Below, piece by piece: positions 1-6,889 of a stretch of 64,000 nucleotides of DNA. This stretch comes from Henriciella aquimarina (GTDB taxonomy: Bacteria; Pseudomonadota; Alphaproteobacteria; Caulobacterales; Hyphomonadaceae): positions 1-64,000 of the forward strand of contig NZ_NCST01000062.1 of NCBI RefSeq assembly GCF_002088975.1. The letters run 5' to 3'. The notes under the pieces were generated by a model. That model was not told the DNA's origin. It worked only from the letters and a program-made list of their open reading frames with translations, and did not search any database. The position numbers and the translations under genes are program-made. Every line of letters starts with the position of its first letter. Position 1 is the stretch's first letter.

Positions 1-1020
1 AAGTATCCGTCTTCGTCAAGTCCGGCTTGGAACCCAGTTTCGGCTATCGCGAAGCAGACTGTTCGCCAGGACGATAAGCTTTCTCATTATGGCTGTGATG
101 GCCAGTTTTGGCGCTTTTCCGGTGGCGACCATCATCTGGTATTTCGCGCTGAATTCCGGATTATGCTTTATGCTAACGAGGGTGGGCATATAGAGCGCCT
201 GTCGCAAATGTGCTCTTCCACCTTGTATGTATCGCTTGCCTCGAAACGTGCCGCTGTCCCGAGCGATCGGAGCAAGTCCTGCAAGACTGGCGGCCGCCTT
301 GTGATCGATGAAGCCGAGTTCGGGCATCTCGGTCAGAAGCATGATCGCGGTTGTTTCTCCAATGCCAGGAATAGTCTGTAGAATGTCGAATCTGGCTTTC
401 AGGAATTCATCATCACGGACCAGCAAACGAAGAGCCGCGTCGATTGCTTTCATGTGACGGTCGATCTGCTCAATCCTTTCCCGTGCCTGGCGCCGCAACA
501 AGGGAGCTATCCGGGCGGAAGACCGGTTGGACGCGCGTGTCCTGTCTTTCACCAGAGCGCGCCGAGCCGATTGTAGCTCTTTCATTTCATTGAACTTGAT
601 CGTTCTGTCGCTGACGCGGCGCACAGAAATCATCGCCCCGTATTTTGCGATAAGCCCGGCATCGATCGTGTCTGTTTTCGCCGACACACCCAATGCGTCC
701 GCAAATCGTCGAGCCTGCCGTGGATTGACCTTGCCGAGAGGTATTTCGGCTTTCAGGAAGAACTTCTCGAAGGCAAGATGATACTGCCCGGTCGGTTCAT
801 AGAGTAGCTGTTCAAGATGACATCCTGCCATCCAGGTCAGCAATTGCCTGAATCCTTTTTTATCATTCGGGACAGTTATGGTCCTGCCCTCAGGATACAT
901 GTGCGCATCCAGAGTGCTCTTTGAAATATCGACGCCGATATGCTGGCGAACTGGTTCGATGGACATTCCAGATCCTTTGCTTGTCGTACGGGCCTAGATG
1001 CCCTCGTATCCGTTCAGGTC
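1..1020. mobile_element. IS110-family insertion sequence, left part cut by the window edge
   Basis: The complete transposase gene (16-966, minus) identifies the element. Its ends are not resolved. IS110 elements lack clear terminal inverted repeats, and sequence beyond the transposase 3' end is outside the window. The string GTATCCGT followed by NNNNGTC occurs at 3-17 and again at 1006-1020. This may mark related terminal sequences but could be chance. The transposase region is visibly less G+C-rich than the genes that follow, which suggests acquisition from elsewhere. IS110 elements carry a non-coding end that specifies a bridge or seeker RNA. It would lie either upstream (967 to about 1200) or beyond base 1. 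Confidence 0.5.
16..966 (-). CDS. IS110-family transposase (DEDD plus Tnp_20)
   Basis: This 316-residue protein has the full two-domain architecture of IS110 recombinases. The N-terminal RuvC-like DEDD domain shows GVDIS (D13), YEPTG (E57) and KTDTIDAGLIA (D99, D102). The C-terminal Tnp_20 domain has QTIPGIG near 198-203 and APIARDSGTFRGKR near 232-244, with the conserved serine at 238 expected to be the nucleophile. No frameshift or stop interrupts it, so it looks active. IS110 enzymes move their element through a circular intermediate using a DEDD/serine mechanism guided by a structured RNA from the element's own end. The family call is secure; the subgroup (IS110 or IS1111) is not, because one flank is missing. 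Confidence 0.95.
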   Translation of the reverse strand: MSIEPVRQHIGVDISKSTLDAHMYPEGRTITVPNDKKGFRQLLTWMAGCHLEQLLYEPTGQYHLAFEKFFLKAEIPLGKVNPRQARRFADALGVSAKTDTIDAGLIAKYGAMISVRRVSDRTIKFNEMKELQSARRALVKDRTRASNRSSARIAPLLRRQARERIEQIDRHMKAIDAALRLLVRDDEFLKARFDILQTIPGIGETTAIMLLTEMPELGFIDHKAAASLAGLAPIARDSGTFRGKRYIQGGRAHLRQALYMPTLVSIKHNPEFSAKYQMMVATGKAPKLAITAIMRKLIVLANSLLRDSRNWVPSRT

Positions 1021-1219
1021 GCATGGAAATGAAGAGGACGATCAAACTTCCCAACGGCACTTACTCAGCCAGCGCAGGCACGATCCGTTCCTCTACGCCG
1101 GCGGGGAAATTGCGCAGTCCCCACCAGCGGTTCTTTTCTAACCAGAAGACCAGGAATCTCTAAGACAAGCCGCAGGCCGGTCTCAATCGGGGAAGGGGAG
1201 TGTTTTCTGCGAGTCCGGC

Positions 1220-1996
1220 TCAGGCGACGCTGCGCAGCTGACGCGCACAGACGACCTTGTTCCGCCCGGTATTCTTGGCCTGGTAGAGCATTTCGTCAGC
1301 TTCCTCGATGCTCTGGGCAAGCCCTCGCGAAACGGTCAGCGGAGCGATGCCGAAACTCGCGGTGACCTGTCCGGTCTTGGTCTTGTAGCTCATCGTGGCG
1401 GCTTCGATGCGCCGGCGCAGACGCTCGCAGACGCCTTCGGCCTGTTCCAGGCTGAGATTGCTCATCAGGATGACGAATTCCTCCCCACCCCAGCGTCCGA
1501 GCCGGTCGAAGGGGCCGCGTAGTTCGGAATGGCTGATGCGGGCAATCTCGGTCAGGACACGGTCGCCGAAGGCATGGCCATACTCGTCGTTGAACTGCTT
1601 GAAGTCATCGAGATCGAACAGGGCCACGCTGGCGGTGTGCTGGCTGCGCTTCATCCGCTCGATTTCTTCATTGGCGAGTTTTTCGAAAGAGCGGCGGTTG
1701 AGCAGGCCCGTCAGCGGGTCCGTCGAGGCCATGGCGTGCAGCGTGGAGTGATAGCGGTCGACACGGTACTGGTTCTGGGCCGCCAGCGCGCCCATGGGGG
1801 CGGCGACACAGGTGGCGATCAGGATGGTGGTGGTGATGAACCCGGTCTGGTCGGCCGGCACCATGCCGAACTCGCTGATCAGCACGGCAAAGATCGTGGC
1901 AAGCGACAGCGCGGCTGCCACCACGAAGCCGAAGAACGTCAGGGCTCGTGTGACGGCGCCTTGGCCAGCATCCATGAGTTGGAATTCGCGTACCAT
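1220..1996 (-). CDS. Membrane-anchored diguanylate cyclase (GGDEF)
   Basis: The 258-residue protein has two hydrophobic segments (about 18-42 and 52-73) followed by a single GGDEF domain (about 88-250). The active-site loop reads GGEEF at 170-174, and FDLDDFKQFND at 127-137 supplies the metal- and substrate-binding residues. It should therefore make cyclic di-GMP from two GTP at the inner membrane. The inhibitory I-site RxxD expected five residues before GGEEF is not present (GPFD at 161-164). The start ATG at 1996 lacks a strong ribosome-binding site, and an in-frame ATG lies at 1975. No sensor domain is seen outside the short periplasmic loop. It stands alone between the IS110 element and a minus-strand lipoprotein cluster. 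Confidence 0.92.
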   Translation of the reverse strand: MVREFQLMDAGQGAVTRALTFFGFVVAAALSLATIFAVLISEFGMVPADQTGFITTTILIATCVAAPMGALAAQNQYRVDRYHSTLHAMASTDPLTGLLNRRSFEKLANEEIERMKRSQHTASVALFDLDDFKQFNDEYGHAFGDRVLTEIARISHSELRGPFDRLGRWGGEEFVILMSNLSLEQAEGVCERLRRRIEAATMSYKTKTGQVTASFGIAPLTVSRGLAQSIEEADEMLYQAKNTGRNKVVCARQLRSVA

Positions 1997-2061
1997 GCGA
2001 AGATGCTTAACAGGCGAGTGCGAAGATCAGCGTAACCCGAAACTGAAAATTTGATAGAATT

Positions 2062-2499
2062 TCAGGTATCCGGCGCCAAAATGACGGGAAATTGCGCTTC
2101 GCGCCGGTCACTCCGGCCGCTGGGGTCTTCTTCGCGCAGCACCAGCATGGCGGGCGTTTCAGTGTCGACGGTGTAGGCAATCTCGGCGGTGAATCGCACC
2201 GGCTCCTCCGTCATCCAGCTTCCGTCTGCTTCGGCATAATGCTCTGTCAGAACCGTGCCGTCTTTCGTGACCAGATCGACCTCGAACTGGCCTTCAAAAT
2301 ACCAGGTGCCCGGCACCTTGCCGCTGAGATGGATGGGGCTGGTGACTTCGGCGCCCGCATCGGGCGTGTCGATGGTCATCTCCTGCGGAAGGTCGGCGCT
2401 CATGGCCGGGGGAGTGTCAGCCGGGGCAGTGGCCTCCTCGCCGGGATTGCAGGCCGCGATCATGAGGGCGCTTGTCAGCAGAGTGGTCAGGCGCAGCAT
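2062..2499 (-). CDS. Gmad2-like immunoglobulin-fold lipoprotein
   Basis: The 145-residue product begins with a lipoprotein signal peptide ending in the lipobox IAAC (C17), followed by an acidic, Ala/Pro-rich linker. The remainder (about 45-143) has the pattern of a Gmad2-type beta-sandwich: TPDAGAEVTSP, then LSGKVPGTWYFEGQF, then a DPSGRSDRREAQFP strand near the C terminus. Such domains are usually extracytoplasmic modules of unknown ligand. The start is supported by a GAAGGAGA ribosome-binding site. It lies 16 bases downstream of the VOC gene on the same strand and is probably the last gene of a three-gene unit with the Sel1-like protein. The function is unknown. Confidence 0.75.
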   Translation of the reverse strand: MLRLTTLLTSALMIAACNPGEEATAPADTPPAMSADLPQEMTIDTPDAGAEVTSPIHLSGKVPGTWYFEGQFEVDLVTKDGTVLTEHYAEADGSWMTEEPVRFTAEIAYTVDTETPAMLVLREEDPSGRSDRREAQFPVILAPDT

Positions 2500-2515
2500 T
2501 GAGAAGCTGTCTCCT

Positions 2516-2884
2516 TCAGGACGGGTCGCGTATGGGCGTCATGAAACTCAGTTCGTGTCCATCAGGATCGTGCAGGTGGAAATAACGTTCCATCCAGGGC
2601 GCATCACGGGGCGGGAACTCGGTTTCGATCCCGGCCTCCGTGATCGTGGTGTGGAAGGCGTCGACATCCTCGACCTCGAAGATGACCCGGCCCCAGAAGC
2701 CGGGCGGGGCCTCGCCGCGCTCGGTCGTAAGGTTAAGCGCGCTCGGTCCGGCCCAGAGCGTTGTAAAGTCCGCCTCGGGACCGCCGAAGCTCAGCCGGAA
2801 GCCGAGCGTCTCGTAGAAACGCACAGCGCGCGCCATGTCGGCTGTCGAGAGCGTGATGGCGCTGAGGCCGATATGTCCGATCAC
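2516..2884 (-). CDS. VOC (glyoxalase/bleomycin resistance) family protein
   Basis: A single-domain VOC protein of about 122 residues. It shows the paired beta-alpha-beta-beta-beta layout: LSTADMARAVRFYETLGFRL at the N terminus and DVDAFHTTITEAG followed by HLHDPDGHELSFMTP near the C terminus. The HDPDGHELSF motif contains the typical metal-ligand Glu. The start chosen is a GTG at 2884, because its GTGA overlaps the stop of the upstream Sel1-like gene, as expected for translational coupling. A longer reading frame exists but would overlap the neighbour by about 50 bases. The substrate cannot be told from sequence; VOC proteins include lyases, dioxygenases and drug-binding proteins. Confidence 0.85.
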   Translation of the reverse strand: MIGHIGLSAITLSTADMARAVRFYETLGFRLSFGGPEADFTTLWAGPSALNLTTERGEAPPGFWGRVIFEVEDVDAFHTTITEAGIETEFPPRDAPWMERYFHLHDPDGHELSFMTPIRDPS

Positions 2885-3477
2885 AGGCCTTTCCGGTCCG
2901 GCAGGCCGAAGCCGCGGGCGCGTTCGCAGGACCACTCGTCGCCGGCGTCGCAGGCTTCCTGGATGTAGCGCTTGCCTTCGTCGCGCTTCATCTCACCGCC
3001 CTGGCCGCGATAGAGCATCGAGCCATAGCCGCCGCAGCTGGTCTGGTCGTCCAGCTCGCAGCCCTGCTTGTAGAGCTTGCGGGCATCGGGCAGGTCCTTG
3101 TCGCTGCCGACACCCTCGAATTTGAGATAGGCCTGCTGGCGGCAGCTTTTGGCGTCGCGGCCGTCATAGCAGGCTTCCTCGTAAAGGCTGCCGGCCCTGG
3201 AATAATCCTGCTGGGTGCCTTTACCCATGCGGTACATGTCGGCCAGCTTGCGGCAGTTGCGCGCCCAGACAGCCTTCTGGCGGGTCTTGTCGTTGCAGGC
3301 GTTGGTGTAATTCTCCATCGCGTCATCATACCAGCCATTCTTCATGGCCCGGTCGGCATAGAGCTCCTTGGCATCCGGCCTGGCGACTTCTTCTCGTCCG
3401 AACTGGGCGGACGCCGACGGCGCCAGCGCGGCTGCCGCGGTCAGGGTGATCAGGGGAATGAGTATGCGGGCGATCAT
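2881..3477 (-). CDS. Secreted Sel1-like repeat protein
   Basis: The 198-residue protein starts with a signal peptide (MIARILIPLITLTAAAALA, cleavage near ASA-QF). It then carries Sel1/TPR-like alpha-hairpins with evenly spaced cysteines: ACNDKTRQ, CYDGRDAKSCRQQA, GCELDDQTSCGGYG and ACDAGDEWSCERAR. The paired-cysteine pattern (C-x6-8-C in each repeat) is typical of periplasmic or secreted Sel1 proteins of the HcpC type, where disulfides hold each hairpin. The ATG at 3477 was chosen over an upstream start because it begins the signal peptide and follows a GGAGAG ribosome-binding site. It is the first gene of a probable operon with the VOC gene (4-nt overlap) and the Gmad2-like lipoprotein. Confidence 0.8.
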   Translation of the reverse strand: MIARILIPLITLTAAAALAPSASAQFGREEVARPDAKELYADRAMKNGWYDDAMENYTNACNDKTRQKAVWARNCRKLADMYRMGKGTQQDYSRAGSLYEEACYDGRDAKSCRQQAYLKFEGVGSDKDLPDARKLYKQGCELDDQTSCGGYGSMLYRGQGGEMKRDEGKRYIQEACDAGDEWSCERARGFGLPDRKGL

Positions 3478-3557
3478 GGGTGTCTCTCTCCACTTGATGC
3501 AACATAGTAACACATAGGAATGCGGCGTTATTCTGGCGACCCGGATGCCTGGAGCCT

Positions 3558-3569
3558 TGTCAGCTGACA
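3558..3569. promoter_or_regulatory. Perfect 12-bp palindrome TGTCAGCTGACA in a divergent promoter region
   Basis: TGTCAGCTGACA is a perfect dyad midway between the divergent Sel1-like gene (start 3477) and the SDR gene (start 3628). Its position and symmetry suit an operator for a dimeric regulator acting on one or both transcripts. No regulator gene is adjacent, so the binding protein is unknown. Confidence 0.35.
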
Positions 3570-3627
3570 GCAGAGAAGGCACGCTCACCATTCAAAGACA
3601 AGACGCAGACATGCGCGGGAGGGTTTC

Positions 3628-4599
3628 ATGGCAGCAAGCGACCAGCAGCCGACCGGATCGGGTTTCGGGGCAAAGACAACAGCCAGTGAGGTCGTCGATG
3701 GCCACGACCTGACGGGCGTCAACGCCATCGTCACGGGCGGTTATAGCGGCATCGGGCTTGAAATGGTCCGTGCGCTCTCGGGCGCCGGGGCGCATGTGAC
3801 GGTCCCGGCGCGGCGCATCGAAGCCGCGAAGGCCGCGCTGGACCAGCTGCCTGGCGAGATTGCCGTGGCCGAGATGGACCTTGCCGATCTCGACAGCGTG
3901 AAACGGTTTGCCGCCGATTATGTCGGCTCCGAGCGCCCGCTGCACATTCTCATCAACAATGCCGGGATCATGGCCTGTCCGCTTTCGCGCGTCGGGCCGG
4001 GCTGGGAGTCGCAATTCGCCATCAACCATCTCGGCCACATGGCGCTGACGCTGGGCCTCGAGCCTTCGCTGAAACGGGCCGAGCATGCCCGTGTGGTCAG
4101 CTTGTCTTCGACCGCGCACATCATGAGCGATGTCCACTGGGATGACCCGCATTTCCGCGATCATGACTATGACAAGTGGCAGGCCTATGGGCAGGCGAAG
4201 TCCGCCGATGCGCTGTTCGCCAATGCGCTCCACCGGCGTTGGTCGAGCGATGGCGTGCAGGCCTTTTCGGTGCATCCGGGCGGCATTTTCACCCCGCTTC
4301 AGCGCCATCTGCCGGAAGAGGAAATGGTCGCGCTTGGCTGGAAGAACCCGGACGGCTCCATCCCCGAACAGGTGCAGAAGATGTTCAAGACGCCGGAGCA
4401 GGGCGCCTCGACGGCGGTCTGGGCGGCGACCTCTCCTCTGCTGGCTGATCGGGGCGGGGAGTATTGCGAGGATTGCGACATTGCGAAGCTCGCGGATGAA
4501 AACAGCCAGCGCTGGCAGCATGCGCGCGAATGGATCTGCGACGAGGCAAGAGCGGACCGGCTCTGGAAGATGAGCGAGCAGATGCTTGCCGAGGCCTGA
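3628..4599 (+). CDS. Short-chain dehydrogenase/reductase (retinol dehydrogenase-like)
   Basis: A 323-residue classical-fold SDR. The nucleotide-binding motif TGGYSGIG lies at about 36-43, NNAG at about 110-113, a catalytic Ser in VVSLSSTAH, and the YxxxK motif in YGQAKSADALF. The basic residues after the Gly-rich loop (PARRIEAAK) suggest NADP(H) preference. The substrate is unknown; the closest general pattern is the retinol-dehydrogenase/oxidoreductase group, which is often longer than 300 residues, as here. It is followed after 14 bases by a cupin gene, and the two are probably co-transcribed. A perfect palindrome at 3558-3569 lies in the shared upstream region. Confidence 0.88.
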   Translation: MAASDQQPTGSGFGAKTTASEVVDGHDLTGVNAIVTGGYSGIGLEMVRALSGAGAHVTVPARRIEAAKAALDQLPGEIAVAEMDLADLDSVKRFAADYVGSERPLHILINNAGIMACPLSRVGPGWESQFAINHLGHMALTLGLEPSLKRAEHARVVSLSSTAHIMSDVHWDDPHFRDHDYDKWQAYGQAKSADALFANALHRRWSSDGVQAFSVHPGGIFTPLQRHLPEEEMVALGWKNPDGSIPEQVQKMFKTPEQGASTAVWAATSPLLADRGGEYCEDCDIAKLADENSQRWQHAREWICDEARADRLWKMSEQMLAEA

Positions 4600-4613
4600 G
4601 CTGAGGAGGCTAA

Positions 4614-5018
4614 ATGGCGGATTCGAAGCAGTTGGAGCGCAATCCCGTGCATCTCGGGAAACATGGCAAGGCAGCCATCGAGCCGGCCTTCACCGGCGAT
4701 ATGGAATGGTTCATGGCCTATGGGGCGCGCCATGCCGATGACGGCCCGGACGGCCGGCTCGTCTCGATGCACACCTTCACCGGGAGCTGGGACAGCTGGG
4801 AAGTCCACCCCCGCGGTCACGAAGTCGTTCTGTGTACGGCCGGGCGCATGCGGCTCATTCAGGAATATCCCGACGGGCATGGTGAAGAAGTGACCATCGG
4901 TCCCGGCGAATATGTGGTAAACGATCCCGGCGTCTGGCATACGGCTGACGTGATCGAGGGGCCGGCGACGGCTGTATTCATTACGGCTGGCGAAGGCACA
5001 GACCACAGGCCGCGCTGA
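4614..5018 (+). CDS. Cupin-domain protein
   Basis: The 134-residue protein is a single small beta-barrel cupin. Motif 1 is recognisable in SWEVHPRGHEVVLCTAGRMRL (about 61-81), with His and Glu metal ligands. Motif 2 is in GPGEYVVNDPGVWHTADV (about 97-114), with the second His. There is no signal peptide, so it is cytoplasmic. Cupins of this size act as isomerases, dioxygenases or binding proteins, and the exact reaction cannot be read here. It follows the SDR gene by 14 bases with a GAGGAG-type ribosome-binding site, so it may act on the same substrate pathway. Confidence 0.8.
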   Translation: MADSKQLERNPVHLGKHGKAAIEPAFTGDMEWFMAYGARHADDGPDGRLVSMHTFTGSWDSWEVHPRGHEVVLCTAGRMRLIQEYPDGHGEEVTIGPGEYVVNDPGVWHTADVIEGPATAVFITAGEGTDHRPR

Positions 5019-5066
5019 GGGCGGCGTATTTAAGATGACGCCCGGCGAGGTGCGAGAGAGGACATC

Positions 5067-5888
5067 ATGACCAAATTCATCCTGACCGGGACAGCGTCGC
5101 TGCTCCTCCTGGCGGCCTGCGCCAATCAGAAGGATGCCGGTCTCGCCCCGGCAGATGTGCCCGAACCGCCGATCTTCGAGGAGGAGATGCCTGAAGCGGC
5201 GATCAACGAGGCCATTGTCGCGCCCGAGCGCCCGGAGACCGATGTTGAGCGCGATGAGCTGCGCAAGCCGGCCGCCGTGCTGGACTTCATGGGCATCCAT
5301 CCGGGCGTCGACCTGCTCGAAATGGAAGCCGGCAGCGGTTATTTCACCGAGATCTTCTCGCGCTATCTCGGCCCCGACGGCACGCTCTACATGCAGAACC
5401 CGGCCGCCTTCGACTCGTTTCTCGGCGACTCCGTCGATGAGCGCCTCGATGGGCTGGACAATGTCGAATACGTCAAGACCGACTTCGATGAACTGCCCTT
5501 CGAGGAAGGCGCCATCGATGTGGTGACCTGGTTCCAAGGGCCGCACGAACTCTGGTACACGCCGGAAAGCGGCACGAAGCTCGTCGGCAATGCGAATGCG
5601 GCCTTCCCGGAGATCATGCGTGTGCTGAAGCCCGGCGGCACCTTCGTCGTAATCGACCATTCCGCACCGGCCGGCGCGCCCCCGGAAACGGGCGGAGAGA
5701 CCCATCGTATCGATCCGCAGATCGTGAAGGACATGGCCGACGAGGCCGGCTTCGTGCTGATTGCCGAGAGCGATCTTTACGACAATCCGGAGGATGACTT
5801 GAACGCCAGCGTCTTCGACGAAAAGGTGCGCGGGCGGACCGATCAGTTCCTGCTGAAATTCGAGAAGCCGGCGGTCGCGGGCGAGTAA
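5067..5888 (+). CDS. Lipoprotein with a class I methyltransferase fold (COG4798-like)
   Basis: The 273-residue protein begins with a lipoprotein signal peptide (lipobox LAAC, C18). An acidic linker and a methyltransferase fold follow. The ERPETDVERDELRKP element sits just before motif I (LLEMEAGSGYFTE, about 83-95). Later strands include VEYVKTDFDELPF, DVVTWFQGPHELWY and MRVLKPGGTFVVIDH. This arrangement matches the predicted-methyltransferase family with signal peptides. A SAM-dependent enzyme outside the cytoplasm would lack its cofactor, so the protein may not be a true methyltransferase or may bind another ligand. It lies 48 bases after the cupin gene, with a GAGAGAGGAC ribosome-binding site. 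Confidence 0.8.
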   Translation: MTKFILTGTASLLLLAACANQKDAGLAPADVPEPPIFEEEMPEAAINEAIVAPERPETDVERDELRKPAAVLDFMGIHPGVDLLEMEAGSGYFTEIFSRYLGPDGTLYMQNPAAFDSFLGDSVDERLDGLDNVEYVKTDFDELPFEEGAIDVVTWFQGPHELWYTPESGTKLVGNANAAFPEIMRVLKPGGTFVVIDHSAPAGAPPETGGETHRIDPQIVKDMADEAGFVLIAESDLYDNPEDDLNASVFDEKVRGRTDQFLLKFEKPAVAGE

Positions 5889-5982
5889 GGCTGCGCTTTT
5901 GCGGTCACGCTTTCAGCGGGGTGTCTGCGGGCTCTGAGCGATCGTCTTGACGAGCCCGCGCGGGTGATGGAGAGGAGCGGCC

Positions 5983-6726
5983 ATGCAGACGCAGGGTGAG
6001 CCTGTTCCGGCCGCGCGCTCGCGCAAGGCTCTCTGGCTCGGGCTCGCTTTTGGCGGGGCCGTGATCCTCCTTTTCGTCCTCGGAAAAACCGGCGTCATCG
6101 GCTCGCTCGAAGCCTTCATCACAGAGATGCAGTCGCTGTCGAATACGCCCTGGGCGCTGCCGGCGGTGATCGGGCTGTTCACTGTGGCGGCCTTTATCGG
6201 CCTGCCGCAATTCGGCCTGATCGGGGCGGCGGTTGTCGCCTTCGGACCGGTCAACGGGGCGCTTTATTCTTGGATCGGCACCATGGTGTCTGGCTCGGTG
6301 ACCTTCTGGCTCGGCCGGTTCAGTGGGCAGGCGGCTGTGGCGCGCTTTTCCGGCGAACGGGCCGCGCGTTTCACCCGCTTCGTGAATCGCAATGCCTTCG
6401 CCGCCAGCCTGATCGTGCGCAATGTTCCGACCGGGCCGTTCCTCATCGTCAATATGGCTTTCGGCGCGGTGCGCGCGAACTTCCCCGGTTTCCTGGCCGG
6501 CATGGCGCTGGGCAGCATTCCGAAGATCCTGCTTGTCACCTTTGCGGGCCAGAGCCTGATTGCGGCGATGCGCGGCTCGCCCCTCATCGCGGCGGGTTTG
6601 GCCGCCCTGGCCGGAATGATCTTTGTGGGCGTCTGGCTCTATGCGCGACACCGCAGCCGGGCTGGGAAGGTTCTTGCCCCGAATGACGGTCAGGCGGTTG
6701 ACATCAGCGATGAGAAGGCAGATTAG
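5983..6726 (+). CDS. VTT/DedA-like membrane protein (TVP38/TMEM64 family)
   Basis: This 247-residue integral membrane protein has about five or six hydrophobic segments. The VTT-domain core is the stretch FIGLPQFGLIGAAVVAFGP through SWIGTMVSGSVTFWLGRF, then FVNRNAFAASLIVRNVPTGPFLIVN and GSIPKILLVTFAG. The F/GxxxG and R-x-[IV]P pattern is typical of DedA/TVP38 proteins, several of which are now linked to lipid scrambling and recycling of undecaprenyl phosphate. The C terminus is cytoplasmic and acidic. A GGAGAGGAGCGGCC ribosome-binding site precedes the ATG. The promoter -35 for the following leu leader appears to lie inside the last codons of this gene. Confidence 0.82.
   Translation: MQTQGEPVPAARSRKALWLGLAFGGAVILLFVLGKTGVIGSLEAFITEMQSLSNTPWALPAVIGLFTVAAFIGLPQFGLIGAAVVAFGPVNGALYSWIGTMVSGSVTFWLGRFSGQAAVARFSGERAARFTRFVNRNAFAASLIVRNVPTGPFLIVNMAFGAVRANFPGFLAGMALGSIPKILLVTFAGQSLIAAMRGSPLIAAGLAALAGMIFVGVWLYARHRSRAGKVLAPNDGQAVDISDEKAD
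6698..6726 (+). promoter_or_regulatory. Predicted promoter of the leuA leader transcript
   Basis: A perfect -35 hexamer TTGACA (6698-6703) is followed after 17 bases by GATTAG (6721-6726), a weak -10. Transcription would begin about 6732-6734, at or next to the leader ATG at 6734, giving a leaderless message. The promoter overlaps the end of the VTT gene. Confidence 0.5.
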
Positions 6727-6733
6727 TCCTGTC

Positions 6734-6811
6734 ATGCGCAAGATTCTGCCTCAATGGGCGCTCCTACGCCTTCTGCTTACCGGCCCCTGGCCGGTCGCCG
6801 CCAGGCATTGA
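6734..6811 (+). CDS. Leucine-rich leader peptide upstream of leuA (attenuator)
   Basis: The reading frame encodes 25 residues, MRKILPQWALLRLLL followed by TGPWPVAARH. Six leucines include five in six codons (10, 11, 13, 14, 15), written CTC CTA CTT CTG CTT. CTA and CTT are otherwise uncommon in these genes. It ends 78 bases before leuA, and several competing hairpins start exactly after the Leu run. This is the signature of amino-acid attenuation, in which ribosomes stall at Leu codons when charged tRNA-Leu is scarce. No ribosome-binding site precedes the ATG, and the predicted transcription start falls at it. This resembles the leaderless trpL of Sinorhizobium. No U-rich terminator is evident, so the readout could be Rho-dependent or translational. 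Confidence 0.72.
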   Translation: MRKILPQWALLRLLLTGPWPVAARH

Positions 6812-6832
6812 TGTCTGGCGCCTGGCCAGGGG
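6779..6832 (+). promoter_or_regulatory. Competing RNA hairpins of the leuA leader
   Basis: Hairpin 1 is ACCGGCC-CCT-GGCCGGT (6779-6795, 7 bp). An alternative long stem pairs CCCCTGGCC (6784-6792) with GGCCAGGGG (6824-6832) around CGCCAG/CTGGCG (6799-6804 with 6815-6820). A third option pairs GCCAGGC (6800-6806) with GCCTGGC (6820-6826). These are mutually exclusive and begin directly after the Leu codons, so ribosome position could choose between them. Confidence 0.55.
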
Positions 6833-6889
6833 AACAGATAAAGCCGCGTATTTTCGGACAGACCCAAGTTTCCAACAGGCCAGAGCAAG

